Shown here: piece after piece, positions 51,601 to 56,543 of the stretch
Position numbering within the stretch: position 1 is the first letter of the stretch
Layout of the letters: every line of letters starts with the position of its first letter
Source of the DNA: Hofstenia miamia
Lineage: Eukaryota; Xenacoelomorpha; Acoela
Assembly (NCBI GenBank): GCA_004352715.1
Contig: SCFE01000065.1
Span: 1,916,417-1,980,416, forward strand
Length of the DNA stretch: 64,000 bases
Direction: 5' to 3'
Notes under the pieces: generated by a model
Told to the model about the DNA's origin: nothing
Databases searched by the model: none
Seen by the model: only the letters and a program-made list of their open reading frames with translations
Translations under genes and position numbers: made by a program

Positions 51601-51842
51601 GCTATAATCTAGGGTATTTCATCGATTATTTTTCTTTTCTTTCCACAAAACTGTATTATTCGGAAAATTGAAGTAAGTAATCATTTAGATTCTCGAAGTG
51701 TTAATGAATCTTTGACTGATGTTTAATATCAATTTTTTAGTTGCGCTATATCGGCCGAGAAGTATCTGCAGTACCCGCTGTTGGAATCTCAACTCGTCAT
51801 AAAGAAGAAGACGCAGAAATCATTAAAAACTTGTTTAATTAG
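12076..51842 (+). CDS. DHKTD1: DHKTD1-like 2-oxoadipate dehydrogenase E1 (spliced gene, partial)
   Basis: DHKTD1 is the thiamine-diphosphate E1 subunit that decarboxylates 2-oxoadipate in the mitochondrial matrix, working with the E2/E3 of the 2-oxoglutarate dehydrogenase complex in lysine and tryptophan breakdown. Sixteen exons were traced, adding to about 700 residues against roughly 920 in the human protein. Landmarks are a basic presequence (exon 1), REHGH (exon 2), CEGAESF (exon 5), [10 protein letters not shown] (exon 6), [12 protein letters not shown] and FHGDAAF (exon 7), [11 protein letters not shown] (exon 8), [10 protein letters not shown] (exon 9), [13 protein letters not shown] (exon 10), [15 protein letters not shown] (exon 11), [13 protein letters not shown] (exon 12), FQEEHRNSG (exon 15) and VPAVGIS (exon 16). 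QDVGRGTF and [13 protein letters not shown] favour DHKTD1 over OGDH. The region between exons 8 and 9 is missing, and exons 6-8 occur twice. All other junctions keep phase. Confidence 0.9.
12206..12335 (+). CDS. DHKTD1: DHKTD1 exon 2
   Basis: Phase 1 to 2, acceptor TTTAG, donor GTAATT, after an intron of only 42 bases. It encodes [16 protein letters not shown], matching the conserved (Y/F)-R-x-HGH block near the N-terminus of 2-oxo-acid dehydrogenase E1 proteins. Confidence 0.8.
12379..12460 (+). CDS. DHKTD1: DHKTD1 exon 3
   Basis: Phase 2 to 0, acceptor ATTTAG, donor GTATTT. It encodes a weakly conserved linker ending [12 protein letters not shown]. The call rests on phase fit with exons 2 and 4 and on approximate similarity to the linker of animal DHKTD1. 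The donor could be misplaced, as the open frame runs on to 12489. Confidence 0.6.
12461..13200. repeat. IR/DR array of a 16-bp motif (probable Tc1-like element)
   Basis: A motif CAAAAC(A/G)(C/T)(A/G)ATATATC occurs four times: forward at 12481-12496 and 12694-12709, inverted at 13029-13044 and 13166-13181. Two direct copies facing two inverted copies is the IR/DR layout of Tc1-like transposon ends. The sequence between the inner copies has no recognisable transposase, so this would be a non-autonomous or decayed element in intron 3. Confidence 0.55.
13201..14698. mobile_element. Tc1/mariner element with long terminal inverted repeats
   Basis: The left end CTCTGCGACCTAAATTATTG and the right end (read inward on the other strand, CACTGCGACCCAAATTATTG) match over about 30 bases, continuing into TGTGCA and GACATTTTT. 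Degenerate inner copies lie about 175 bp inside each end (near 13376-13403 and 14500-14525), an IR/DR structure. TA precedes the left end at 13199-13200; the right-hand TA seems mutated to TG. It encloses a broken transposase and sits in intron 3 of the DHKTD1-like gene. Confidence 0.88.
13390..14396 (+). pseudogene. Tc1/mariner transposase, frameshifted
   Basis: This is the transposase of the surrounding element. In order: an HTH-like start ([19 protein letters not shown]), then [15 protein letters not shown] with the first catalytic Asp, [27 protein letters not shown] with the second Asp, and [14 protein letters not shown] with the third acidic residue (Glu). The C-terminus is [12 protein letters not shown] before the TAA. 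Reading it requires at least three frame changes (around 13800-14150), and there are stops in the first third, so it is inactive. The DDE triad itself is still visible. Length (about 330 residues) fits the family. Confidence 0.85.
14701..14834. repeat. (TA)n microsatellite containing a 55-bp gap
   Basis: Alternating TA on both sides of N 14749-14803. The assembly broke in the microsatellite. It lies between the Tc1 element and exon 4. Confidence 0.95.
14870..14956 (+). CDS. DHKTD1: DHKTD1 exon 4
   Basis: A phase 0 to 0 exon of 29 codons. The acceptor is pyrimidine-rich TTTTCTTTTTTGCAAG; the donor is GTGAAT. It encodes [20 protein letters not shown], matching the position of the segment before the conserved W-(F/I) helix in animal DHKTD1. 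Phase joins exons 3 and 5 cleanly. Confidence 0.7.
15443..15662 (+). CDS. DHKTD1: DHKTD1 exon 5
   Basis: Phase 0 to 1, acceptor ATTTTAG, donor GTTGGT. It encodes [30 protein letters not shown] and ESFLSF. The K-R-(Y/F)-x-x-EGAES block is diagnostic of OGDH/DHKTD1-type E1 subunits. Confidence 0.92.
15663..16132. repeat. intron 5 with (TA)n tract
   Basis: Non-coding apart from a (TA)n run at about 16045-16079 directly before the left edge of the large duplication, and a short GC-rich near-palindrome ACGACGCGGCGTCGT at 15826-15840. Confidence 0.7.
16133..16294 (+). CDS. DHKTD1: DHKTD1 exon 6, copy 1
   Basis: Phase 1 to 1, acceptor AATTTTAG, donor GTAAGC. It encodes [15 protein letters not shown] and [15 protein letters not shown] is an invariant block of 2-oxo-acid dehydrogenase E1 active sites. 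Confidence 0.95.
16295..17370. other. intron 6 (first part), no feature recognised
   Basis: Non-coding. The stretch at 16415-16495 (GGACTAAATGGTCCCGTAGA) resembles 33520-33545 (GGACTGACAGGTCCTACAGA), suggesting an unclassified dispersed repeat. Confidence 0.35.
17371..18114 (+). pseudogene. R2/R4-type LINE C-terminus with (TAA)n tail
   Basis: A 5'-truncated LINE with frameshifts. It reads [15 protein letters not shown], then [18 protein letters not shown] (a C-x2-C-x8-H-x4-C knuckle), [18 protein letters not shown], a gap (N 17577-17916), then [12 protein letters not shown] and [16 protein letters not shown]. The knuckle followed by a C-terminal domain ending in (K)TALLGTAR-(I/V)-LR is characteristic of LINEs with a restriction-like endonuclease (R2-type). 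After the stop there is a short 3' UTR ending in eight or more TAA units (about 18091-18114). A TAA tail or target is known for the Dong/R4 branch, so R4-like is a possible refinement. Confidence 0.8.
17577..17916. other. assembly gap (340 N)
   Basis: A run of N inside the R2-type LINE; it probably hides the endonuclease core. Confidence 1.
18145..19492. mobile_element. foldback/MITE-like element, copy 1
   Basis: The left end (AATAATTATAATGGCGCTAC at 18151) and the right end (GGCCATAAACGCCATTAC, then AACAATTATTATTATT) are imperfect inverted repeats. They sit in TAA units on the left and ATT units on the right. The motif TTATAATGGCGC recurs at 18157 and 18446 and inverted at 19409 and 19436. 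Inside, a unit with TAGATGTAAAAT, GAATAAAAG and GATCTGAGCATT recurs at about 18656, 19023 and 19212, and inverted at about 18808-18870, making the element partly palindromic. No coding sequence. Class unknown. Confidence 0.65.
19497..19650 (+). mobile_element. CR1/Jockey-like LINE 3' tail next to exon 7, copy 1
   Basis: ACAATCGGAGACACAAACCT through TTTAGCAAATATATTCC matches the 3' tail of the LINE at 4970-5990 over its whole length. It is a severely 5'-truncated insertion ending about 45 bases before the exon 7 acceptor, so the branch and acceptor region of exon 7 lies immediately downstream of transposon DNA. Confidence 0.8.
19696..19904 (+). CDS. DHKTD1: DHKTD1 exon 7, copy 1
   Basis: Phase 1 to 0, acceptor TTTAAAG, donor GTAAGT. 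It encodes [16 protein letters not shown] and [16 protein letters not shown]-(A/S)-F is the first half of the thiamine-diphosphate binding motif. It differs from copy 2 at three bases, one of them changing Glu (here) to Gln in PYS(E/Q)NGSY. Confidence 0.95.
20020..20135 (+). CDS. DHKTD1: DHKTD1 exon 8, copy 1
   Basis: Phase 0 to 2, acceptor AACTTAG, donor GTTCGT. It encodes [19 protein letters not shown] and [19 protein letters not shown] completes the GDA...NN thiamine-diphosphate motif. It differs from copy 2 at two synonymous bases. Confidence 0.95.
20136..21303. other. intron after exon 8, copy 1
   Basis: No exon found. About 20344-20867 is absent from copy 2, where some 75 unrelated bases take its place. 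No inverted ends or transposase were recognised in the extra segment. Confidence 0.45.
21304..21750. repeat. 149-bp unit, three perfect tandem copies
   Basis: Units start at 21304, 21453 and 21602 with GCTCACATTTGGCATGCATA and end GGTACTATAGTAAAATTGCT plus AAAAATT. They look identical by eye. The matching place in copy 2 (about 26848-26935) has a single diverged, partly deleted unit, so the array is variable. Confidence 0.95.
21751..23057. other. intronic, no feature recognised; (TA)n at the right edge
   Basis: Non-coding on both strands. The expected E1 exons after exon 8 were searched for and not found. A (TA)n tract (about 23017-23046) marks the junction to copy 2 of the duplication. Confidence 0.5.
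23108..23269 (+). CDS. DHKTD1: DHKTD1 exon 6, copy 2
   Basis: Identical by eye to 16133-16294, with the same splice sites. Its start phase (1) does not match the end phase of exon 8 copy 1 (2), so the two copies cannot be spliced in series in frame. Confidence 0.9.
24346..24597 (+). pseudogene. R2/R4-type LINE fragment, copy 2
   Basis: Same insertion as at 17371. It extends further before its gap, adding [15 protein letters not shown], a block that follows the knuckle in R2-like LINEs and so strengthens the assignment. The 3' part is hidden in the gap. Confidence 0.8.
24598..24934. other. assembly gap (337 N)
   Basis: It covers the 3' part of the LINE copy and the left part of the foldback element. 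By comparison with copy 1 the missing DNA should be longer than 337 bases. Confidence 1.
24935..25475. mobile_element. foldback/MITE-like element, copy 2 (right part)
   Basis: Matches 19003-19492 but holds one extra GGCCAGTAGCGCCATTATAA subunit near 25396-25420. This shows that the terminal subrepeats vary in number between the copies. Confidence 0.65.
25476..25630 (+). mobile_element. CR1/Jockey-like LINE 3' tail, copy 2
   Basis: Same truncated insertion as 19497-19650, at the same distance from exon 7 copy 2. Confidence 0.8.
25674..25882 (+). CDS. DHKTD1: DHKTD1 exon 7, copy 2
   Basis: Open, with intact splice sites. Three differences from copy 1: two synonymous, and one Glu to Gln in PYSQNGSY. 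Confidence 0.92.
25998..26113 (+). CDS. DHKTD1: DHKTD1 exon 8, copy 2
   Basis: Open, with intact splice sites. The protein is identical to copy 1, with two synonymous differences. Confidence 0.92.
26114..27670. other. intron after exon 8, copy 2
   Basis: Aligned with 20136-22440 apart from indels. No further E1 exon is visible before the gap. Confidence 0.5.
27671..28670. other. assembly gap (1000 N)
   Basis: Exactly 1000 N, so a placeholder length. It falls where the exons between NYGR (exon 8) and CGQDVG (exon 9) should be. Confidence 1.
28671..29109. other. intronic, no feature recognised
   Basis: A short (TA)n remnant at the gap edge, then AT-rich non-coding sequence. Confidence 0.5.
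29110..29427. mobile_element. small non-autonomous hAT element with 8-bp TSD
   Basis: A 318-bp element with inverted ends CAGGCCCGCAGCC and GGCTACGGGTCTG, flanked by perfect CCTAACCG duplications (29102-29109 and 29428-29435). Inside are GC-rich palindromic pieces (GGTCGATCCCCTCC, CGCGGGGCTTCACCCCGC). It lacks a transposase. TSD length and end sequence indicate hAT. Confidence 0.9.
29827..32350. mobile_element. piggyBac element 1, flanked by TTAA
   Basis: The left end CCCCAATGTGCCTGGGTAC and the right end (read inward, CCTTAATGTGCCTACGG) are inverted repeats, each next to TTAA (29823-29826 and 32351-32354), the piggyBac target. The span of 2524 bp suits a full-length element. It encloses a broken minus-strand transposase and lies in the intron before exon 9. 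Confidence 0.92.
29903..31815 (-). pseudogene. piggyBac transposase with Tudor/PWWP-like N-terminal segment
   Basis: Reading down the minus strand from ATG 31815, the first about 60 residues ([16 protein letters not shown], then [21 protein letters not shown], then QWVTPRV) look like a small Tudor/PWWP-type domain. A polar linker follows after one TAG near 31494, then [16 protein letters not shown]. The piggyBac core is [49 protein letters not shown] (Asp 1), [15 protein letters not shown] (Asp 2) and [19 protein letters not shown] (Asp 3), then NAWLEYRR. All three catalytic Asp are present. At least three frameshifts or stops make it a relic. The N-terminal domain call is inference from motif shape. 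Confidence 0.85.
32351..32840. other. intron sequence before exon 9
   Basis: Non-coding; it ends in a weak-pyrimidine acceptor, TTGTTAG. Confidence 0.5.
32841..32980 (+). CDS. DHKTD1: DHKTD1 exon 9 (first exon after the hole)
   Basis: Phase 1 to 0, acceptor TTGTTAG, donor GTAAGT. It encodes [19 protein letters not shown], then [27 protein letters not shown] is the hallmark block of the second half of these E1 enzymes; the Gly after DV favours DHKTD1 over OGDH. The start phase (1) does not match exon 8 (ends in phase 2), so at least one exon with total length equal to 2 modulo 3 is missing. Confidence 0.95.
32981..33570. repeat. (TA)n tracts with 147-bp gap (intron 9)
   Basis: (TA)n at about 33031-33064, N at 33067-33213, more (TA)n to 33241, and a third run at 33549-33567. 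The rest is non-coding. Confidence 0.9.
33571..35539. other. intron 9, no feature recognised
   Basis: Non-coding on both strands as far as I can tell. The open frames at 33683-33931 and 34964-35209 have no conserved motif. A GC-rich patch near 34315-34385 with GGGGGGAATGATCCCCC may be a decayed DNA-transposon end. Confidence 0.4.
35540..36005 (+). pseudogene. hAT-like transposase fragment (BED finger + core strand)
   Basis: The + frame at 35549 has [19 protein letters not shown], then [10 protein letters not shown], a C-x2-C...H-x-x-x-x-H-like BED finger. After stops, about 35880-36000 reads [20 protein letters not shown], matching the K-x-x-(F/Y)-x-x-V-D-E strand of BED/hAT transposases (compare KPLYVIFDE in the relic at 9.6-11.6 kb). 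It is truncated where the Penelope fragment begins. Confidence 0.6.
36006..36505 (+). pseudogene. Penelope-like element 3' end with GIY-YIG endonuclease remnant
   Basis: In changing frames: NGYSHKFI and [10 protein letters not shown] (post-RT region), SLVYEYN, then [19 protein letters not shown] and [11 protein letters not shown], ending [10 protein letters not shown] before a TAA at 36504. C-x-x-x-Y-(V/I)-GET-x-R-x-L-x-x-R-x-x-EH is the GIY-YIG nuclease core unique to Penelope-like retroelements. Frameshifts and lack of the RT make it a truncated relic. Confidence 0.8.
36669..36834. repeat. (TA)n microsatellite with 116-bp gap
   Basis: (TA)n on both sides of N 36699-36814; another assembly break at a microsatellite. 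Confidence 0.95.
37008..37164 (+). CDS. DHKTD1: DHKTD1 exon 10
   Basis: Phase 0 to 1, acceptor GTTTTAG, donor GTAAAT. It encodes [18 protein letters not shown] and [24 protein letters not shown] and [13 protein letters not shown] are core blocks of the E1 second half. Confidence 0.96.
37329..37429 (+). CDS. DHKTD1: DHKTD1 exon 11
   Basis: Phase 1 to 0, acceptor ACTTAG, donor GTATTT. It encodes [20 protein letters not shown], then [14 protein letters not shown], the conserved LLPHG-x-(D/E)-G-x-GP-(D/E)-HSS-x-R-x-ERFLQ block. Confidence 0.96.
37476..37640 (+). CDS. DHKTD1: DHKTD1 exon 12
   Basis: Phase 0 to 0, with a 46-base upstream intron, acceptor TGCTTAG, donor GTAAAC. It encodes [18 protein letters not shown] and [32 protein letters not shown] is closer to DHKTD1 than to OGDH. 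Confidence 0.96.
38505..39860. repeat. 1000-N gap with the same 178 bp on both sides
   Basis: 38505-38682 recurs at 39683-39860 with several substitutions. The gap length is a round 1000. This suggests overlapping contigs (two haplotypes) placed end to end with a spurious gap. Confidence 0.85.
40416..40876. repeat. about 230-bp direct duplication around a single N
   Basis: 40416-40646 recurs at 40648-40876, separated by one N at 40647. At least one substitution (CACCAATGG versus CACCGATGG) distinguishes the copies. Same type of join as at 2573. Confidence 0.88.
41177..41271 (+). CDS. DHKTD1: DHKTD1 exon 13
   Basis: Phase 0 to 2, acceptor CTTTAG, donor GTGAGT. It encodes [20 protein letters not shown], following exon 12's LRLP as in the family (LRLP-x-AVS). 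Confidence 0.92.
41589..41688 (+). CDS. DHKTD1: DHKTD1 exon 14
   Basis: Phase 2 to 0, acceptor ATTTTAG, donor GTATTT. It encodes [19 protein letters not shown] and VFIRLE; V-x-F-x-SGK-x-(Y/F)-Y is the family block. Confidence 0.93.
41689..46074. other. intron 14 (first part), no feature recognised
   Basis: About 4.4 kb of AT-rich sequence without a recognisable exon, RNA gene or transposon end. The open frames at 43844-44047, 44494-44688 and 44905-45246 (minus) show no family motif. Slightly GC-rich patches at 42705-42780 and 44215-44340 may be decayed repeats. Confidence 0.4.
46075..46373. mobile_element. hairpin MITE with TA duplication
   Basis: Left arm 46075-46144 and right arm 46300-46373 are near-perfect inverted repeats (TATAATCCAATTTTATAGTT against AACTACAAAATTGGATTATA). 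They share GTTATGGCCTCATGCTG and ACGAAGAAAATC inward, leaving a short loop. TA lies at both edges, so this is probably a Tc1/mariner-type MITE. It is non-coding. Confidence 0.8.
46488..49330. mobile_element. piggyBac element 2
   Basis: The right end next to TTAA (49327-49330) reads inward as CCCTTTACCGGGGATTGTTG. The left end is decayed: near 46488 TTTA stands for TTAA and only TTGTTGCCATAT aligns. The palindrome GTTGCCAT(A/T)TGGCAAC occurs at 46508-46523 and 48943-48958, and degenerate at 49295-49310, so it is subterminal on both sides. It encloses a near-complete minus-strand transposase. Confidence 0.8.
46890..48619 (-). pseudogene. piggyBac transposase, almost complete, few lesions
   Basis: ATG 48619 opens an acidic N-terminus ([17 protein letters not shown]) with two stops. 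Then come [48 protein letters not shown] (Asp 1), a frameshift near 47915, [31 protein letters not shown] (Asp 2) and [20 protein letters not shown] (Asp 3), then [20 protein letters not shown]. After a TAA at about 46996 the frame continues as a Cys-rich tail ([18 protein letters not shown], then FRDFH), the C-terminal zinc domain of piggyBac. DDD intact; about five lesions, so inactive but younger-looking than piggyBac 1. Confidence 0.9.
49331..50060. other. intron 14 (last part)
   Basis: Non-coding, with a short (TA)n near 49724-49738. It ends in acceptor ATAAATTTAG. Confidence 0.5.
50061..50210 (+). CDS. DHKTD1: DHKTD1 exon 15
   Basis: Phase 0 to 0, acceptor AATTTAG, donor GTATTT. It encodes [37 protein letters not shown] and FKNLLN. 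W-x-QEE-x-x-N-x-G-x-W-x-F is the C-terminal hallmark of these E1 subunits. Confidence 0.95.
50211..51740. other. intron 15, possible decayed DNA element
   Basis: Non-coding. GC-rich patches at 50428-50455 (GGGGGCGGCGCCACG) and 50898-50945 (CCGCCTAAATCCCCTCAATG, then ACGCCATTGG) look like the outer ends of some DNA transposons, but I could not match them as inverted repeats or find a target duplication. Confidence 0.35.
51741..51842 (+). CDS. DHKTD1: DHKTD1 exon 16 (stop codon)
   Basis: Phase 0, acceptor TTTTTTAG. It encodes [20 protein letters not shown], ends NLFN and stops at TAG 51840-51842. (Y/L)-x-GR-x-x-(S/P)-A-x-PA-x-G is the conserved end of the family. Confidence 0.95.
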   Translation: MRYIGREVSAVPAVGISTRHKEEDAEIIKNLFN

Positions 51843-53629
51843 ATGACGTGTAGTTTTTATGAAAATTAAATAGTGTAGATTACAAATATGCTGGCGGGAA
51901 CAGTTTTATGCGTATTTGCAATTATTTGAATTATAATGTTATTCGAGTTTATTAGAAATAGTAAGTGAAAGATGGTATAAACAGGATTTTTAAATATAAC
52001 ATAAAATTGAATGTTTGCGATATGTACATAAAGGTACATTACGACGATGTAGATTGCAATGTTAAGAATTTCCGTTTAGAATCAATATTTTTATTACTTG
52101 TATTACCACAAAAGTCAAACGTATCCTGTCTGGTCTGATTTTGCAAAATAGTATTGTTACTTTGCCATTTATCATCCTATTAACCTTTCTACTTTCATTC
52201 AATGTAAGAATTTCATGAACAAGTCTGAATTCCCTGAGAAAATTCATCGAATCTCCCAAGGTGAGAATTTGTCATGCTCAAAATTTCTGTAAATATAAAT
52301 GCTGGGCTTTAAAGGAATGTATTGTTGAATTTAAATAAAGAGGTATTTTTTAAAAGTTGTGTCAATAACAATATTATGAAGTTGGGTAACTGCTGTTTAA
52401 ATCAAATGACCATTGCGGGCAGTTTAGAGTGCATATAGTGACACTGAATAAAGTCGTCCAATCAATAATGTGTAAGCTAAGTATTATGAATTTTTTCTTC
52501 AAGAACAAAATGCAAAGTGCAAGATTCAATATAATGATGCATGTTGAATATCATTTAGATGGTAATCAATTATATCTGATTATTATTATTATTATTATTA
52601 AGTTCTTAGATAAAGTGTAGGCTGATTTTAACGTCAATGAAACTCAAGCATCTTATAAGAAACAGTTCTTTATAAGTATATTTATTTCCAATAATAATGT
52701 ATTCGACTCAACAACTCACTGAAATCTAGGTTGAAAATGAATGGGTCTCGTATTATGGGAGACTGGTACCTTAACTCCTAGGACAGCAAAGATAAATCTA
52801 AAATACTAAATTTTTTACAAACTTTAAACCCTTAAAATAGTTGATATGAACGCCCCATCAAGATGTGCTACACAAAGAGAAACTTTGATTGGTATTTGTT
52901 CATCTCACTGTTTAAATTATAAATACATTTAATCAAGATTTCCTCACTCAGATCATTGTATCATAACTCTGCTGTGATTCAACTCGCCTACTAAGTTCAC
53001 TTAAAGTATGGATAAAAGTGTGATAAATTCCGAATATCAACTAAGTAATACAATAAGCATTAATTAGCTTTATTCTTATAAGCTTTGCAGTCAGATCGTT
53101 ACTAATATAAAATGAGCAATAAGAGAATTACAGCACAAGCACCAGTAAACATGTAGTGTCATACCAGAGTAAACATGACATCATACTGAGGTCTCTAAGC
53201 AACATTTCATCACAAAAAGTAATAGTGAAAATGACAATAATATAGTTACTAAAAGAAAAGCATAAAATGGAAATTAGGCGTCAGTTTATAGTGCTTTAAC
53301 TCCCAATGAAATATTCAATGTTTTCAAATATGCAAATTTATCATTTTGATAAATACTACGAGAAAAATTAATTTTAGGAAATGAAAACCCAATTATGACA
53401 ACAACTAAAAACAAACTTTGGATTGATACACATTGTTTGACTTTGATTAATATTACATTAGGCTGTTTAAAGAAAAATAATCAACTTATGATGAATTAAA
53501 AGGAAACTTTTCGGAGCCAATATTTTATAAAAATTCTTTATGTAAATTTTACAAATTTTCGAAAAATCAACAAATTTCCCTAATTTTAAAACTCCTCTTT
53601 TTCATAGTAAACTCACATTAGTTATAAGG
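51843..53629. other. 3' flank of DHKTD1-like gene, no gene recognised
   Basis: It should include the 3' UTR. An (ATT)n run lies at 52578-52600. No coding exon or transposon seen. Confidence 0.45.
52334..52339 (+). terminator. candidate polyadenylation signal AATAAA
   Basis: First clean AATAAA after the stop codon on the + strand that I noticed, about 490 bases downstream. A variant closer to the stop (ATTAAA near 51865) could also serve. Position only. Confidence 0.3.
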
Positions 53630-53960
53630 CAAACAGAGTCGAAGAGAAATCAAATGCAAAATTCTTTCATTAATGCCTATATCCGTCTATAGAATAAATT
53701 GATTACGGAAATTAAGAAAACCAAGTCTCTAAAAACCTTCAAAACTAAAATACACAATTTTGTCAATCACATAGGCCTGAATTGTTCGAATATAAGTGGA
53801 GAGGTTTTAAATTTATTAACGCTGACTATAGTACTAAAAAGAATTTGAATGTCATATTTTAAATGAAATTAAAATGTTATTAGTAAATTGTTTATATATA
53901 TTTTAGCGTGCATGTATGCTTTAGACGCACTTTTGTGCTGTGACCAATATTTGCATTGTT
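53630..53960 (+). pseudogene. LINE C-terminal fragment
   Basis: The + translation, with stops, reads NKLITEIKKTKSLKTFKTKI then HNFVNH. This resembles the WN-x-L-P-x-x-(I/V)...S-L-x-x-FK-x-x-(L/I) ending of CR1/Jockey-like LINE proteins. Short and decayed. Confidence 0.4.
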
Positions 53961-54469
53961 AAATTTAGTACAAAATACAATTTCTACTTTTTCTATTGCA
54001 TACATGTGTAGGTAATAAGAGAGCATCCAAAACTGACGTCATTAAGCCTGTTATCTAATTAGGTAAACACATTTTATCTATTATTATTATGCCAATATAT
54101 AAAACAAGTTGCTGAAGACATTGGTTTTTATCTGTATTCCTATTTATGCAAATTAAGTAAATGTGCGTAGAGATTTCGTATGCCCTTTATTTACCTGAAA
54201 TAAACTAAACAACTTTCTTATAAGGGTATTCGCAAAAATTTTATACAGAAACTTCTCAAATAGTTAATATATAGTTCCGAAAACTGCAATAAATAATTGC
54301 ATTGCCTTGATCATTTGCATTGTTCTTAACTAACAATTTTTTGCTGATGATGATGATATTGAATCAATCTTATCGTAATTTTTAATAATTCTTCATCACT
54401 TTAAAGAGCTGGTCGTATTTTCACCTTTTTGTGAAACATAATCCATTTTCATGCAGATAAAGAATATCT

Positions 54470-54720
54470 TATCTTATCTTACCTTGATAAGGCTAAATGC
54501 TTAATTATAAACAATAAGTATTCCAACGTTGTAATAAACACTGTGGGTGCTGATGTGAAAATTCGTCATTAAGTGAAAATACTTGGGATCGTTAGGGATA
54601 AAAATCTTTCTTTGTACAACAAGTGAATAACCTAGTTTAGAACTATAGGCACAATTCGAAAACTTTATTGCAATATTATTTTTTCTTATTTTTTATAAAT
54701 TAGGCTGTACAATTCCTCTA
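54470..54720 (+). pseudogene. LINE reverse transcriptase fragment
   Basis: The + translation reads YLDKAKCLIINNKYSN, a stop-interrupted VKILGIVRDKNLSLYNK, then a Leu/Ile-rich segment. (V/I)-K-x-LG-(I/V)-x-x-D-x-x-L-S is the standard block after the FADD motif in non-LTR RTs. An (ATCTT)n run precedes it. It is a separate fragment from 53630-53960 because their order is reversed. Confidence 0.5.
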
Positions 54721-55407
54721 TACAAGCAGCAGGAGTAGTGGTAGTAGTACTAGTAGAGCCTTGTGCATAATAGTTCAGACTAATGTTTTTCACATTAACG
54801 TTGTTCTTTTTGTTGTTACTGGTACTTTGAAAGTTTGAATGCTTAATTTCAGAAAGTACCTGTTAGAGTTTAGGTCTAAGTTCAACATTTCTGACAATTG
54901 CTGAGCACTTATATCATTGTTAACGCAGAGTGCCTGGTAGAACTATTTCCTTCAAAATACGAAAAATAATAATTTCGAAATTCCTGGAAAAATTGCACAG
55001 AAAAAACTTTGCGAATTTCTTCAATTATCAAAGCAAACAGTACTTCAATTTCACATTTAAAGAAAACCGATAAAATTGGGCCATTAGAAAAACCAGGCTG
55101 CCCTTCTAAAACAACGGGCCGTTCCCAAGCAAATTTAGCCCGTCTTTCCAGAGTTTGCCTGGGTTTGACGTCGAAGTAGTTGAAAGTACACTGCTTGCCA
55201 AAAGTGTTTGCAAGAGAGTGTTTGCCCAATATTTTTCTAAATTTCTAGTAATATGTTAAATATAATGGTTCTTCATACATGATAAACAATTACAGGTCAT
55301 TATTAGGTACTTTGAATATAAAAACTTTCATTAATTTTCGTTTGTTTCAGATTTTTACATTTTAAGGTGAGCCATAAGTGTTTGCAAATTATTAAAAAAT
55401 AACAATT

Positions 55408-56543
55408 ATGGCCAAAGGACAGATGCTAATGGCAAAAGAAAGAGAGGAAATTGTTACACTTCTTGCAGATAACAAGTCTACATTGGAAATTTCAAAAATT
55501 TTCAAACGAGATCACCGAACTGTGAAGAGATTTGTCAATGACGGTAAGGTTGAAAGAAAGAAACATAAAAAGGGGCGGCCAAGTGTAACCACAAGCAGGG
55601 ATTTGAGGAAAATTAAAAGATCTTTATCACAGAACCCTCATAGCACTAGCAAGACGATTTTTGACAACGCAGGTGTTACAGAAGTATCAAAAAGGACAAG
55701 AAATCGGATCCTGAAGAAAATGGCGGATCAGAGGTCACCATTCAAATGCCCTCCTNNNNNNNNNNNNNNNNNNNNNNNNNNNNNNNNNNNNNNNNNNNNN
55801 NNNNNNNNNNNNNNNNNNNNNNNNNNNNNNNNNNNNNNNNNNNNNNNNNNNNNNNNNNNNNNNNNNNNNNNNNNNNNNNNNNNNNNNNNNNNNNNNNNNN
55901 NNNNNNNNNNNNNNNNNNNNNNNNNNNNNNNNNNNNNNNNNNNNNNNNNNNNNNNNNNNNNNNNNNNNNNNNNNNNNNNNNNNNNNNNNNNNNNNNNNNN
56001 NNNNNNNNNNNNNNNNNNNNNNNNNNNNNNNNNNNNNNNNNNNNNNNNNNNNNNNNNNNNNNNNNNNNNNNNNNNNNNNNNNNNNNNNNNNNNNNNNNNN
56101 NNNNNNNNNNNNNNNNNNNNNNNNNNNNNNNNNNNNNNNNNNNNNNNNNNNNNNNNNNNNNNNNNNNNNNNNNNNNNNNNNNNNNNNNNNNNNNNNNNNN
56201 NNNNNNNNNNNNNNNNNNNNNNNNNNNNNNNNNNNNNNNNNNNNNNNNNNNNNNNTCTCGCTTCACCAAAGGTTGGCTGGCAGATCATGGCATAACTGGG
56301 GAACGGCTCATGGATTGGCCTCCTCAGAATTCCGGACTTGAGTCCAATTGAAAATTTTGGTCTATCATAAAGCGGAAGGTGTATGAAAATGGGCTTAAAT
56401 TTACCAGCAAACAAGATCTATGGAAGGCGATTCAACAAACGTCAGCTCAAATATCGCACGAAGTGGTCCAAAGGTTAACTTCTTCAGTAGATGGAAGACT
56501 GGTAGAGTTGCTAAAAAATGGAGGAAAGCGGATTTCATGTTAA
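55408..56543 (+). pseudogene. Tc1-like transposase with one visible frameshift and a gap
   Basis: From ATG 55408 the frame is open for the N-terminal DNA-binding half: a helix-turn-helix (EEIVTLLADNKSTLEISKIF, then HRTVKRFV), the GRPS linker, and a second HTH (LSQNPHSTSKTIFDNAG, then SKRTRNRILKKM). N 55756-56255 hides the first catalytic Asp. After it comes WLADHGITGERLMDWPPQNS, then a one-base frameshift near 56326. The next frame gives DLSPIENFWSIIKRKVYENG, with the family Glu, and ends LLKNGGKRISC at TAA 56541-56543. Only one lesion is visible, so this is the youngest-looking transposase in the window. Confidence 0.9.
55756..56255. other. assembly gap (500 N)
   Basis: Round-number gap inside the Tc1-like transposase, probably because near-identical copies elsewhere confused the assembly. 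Confidence 1.
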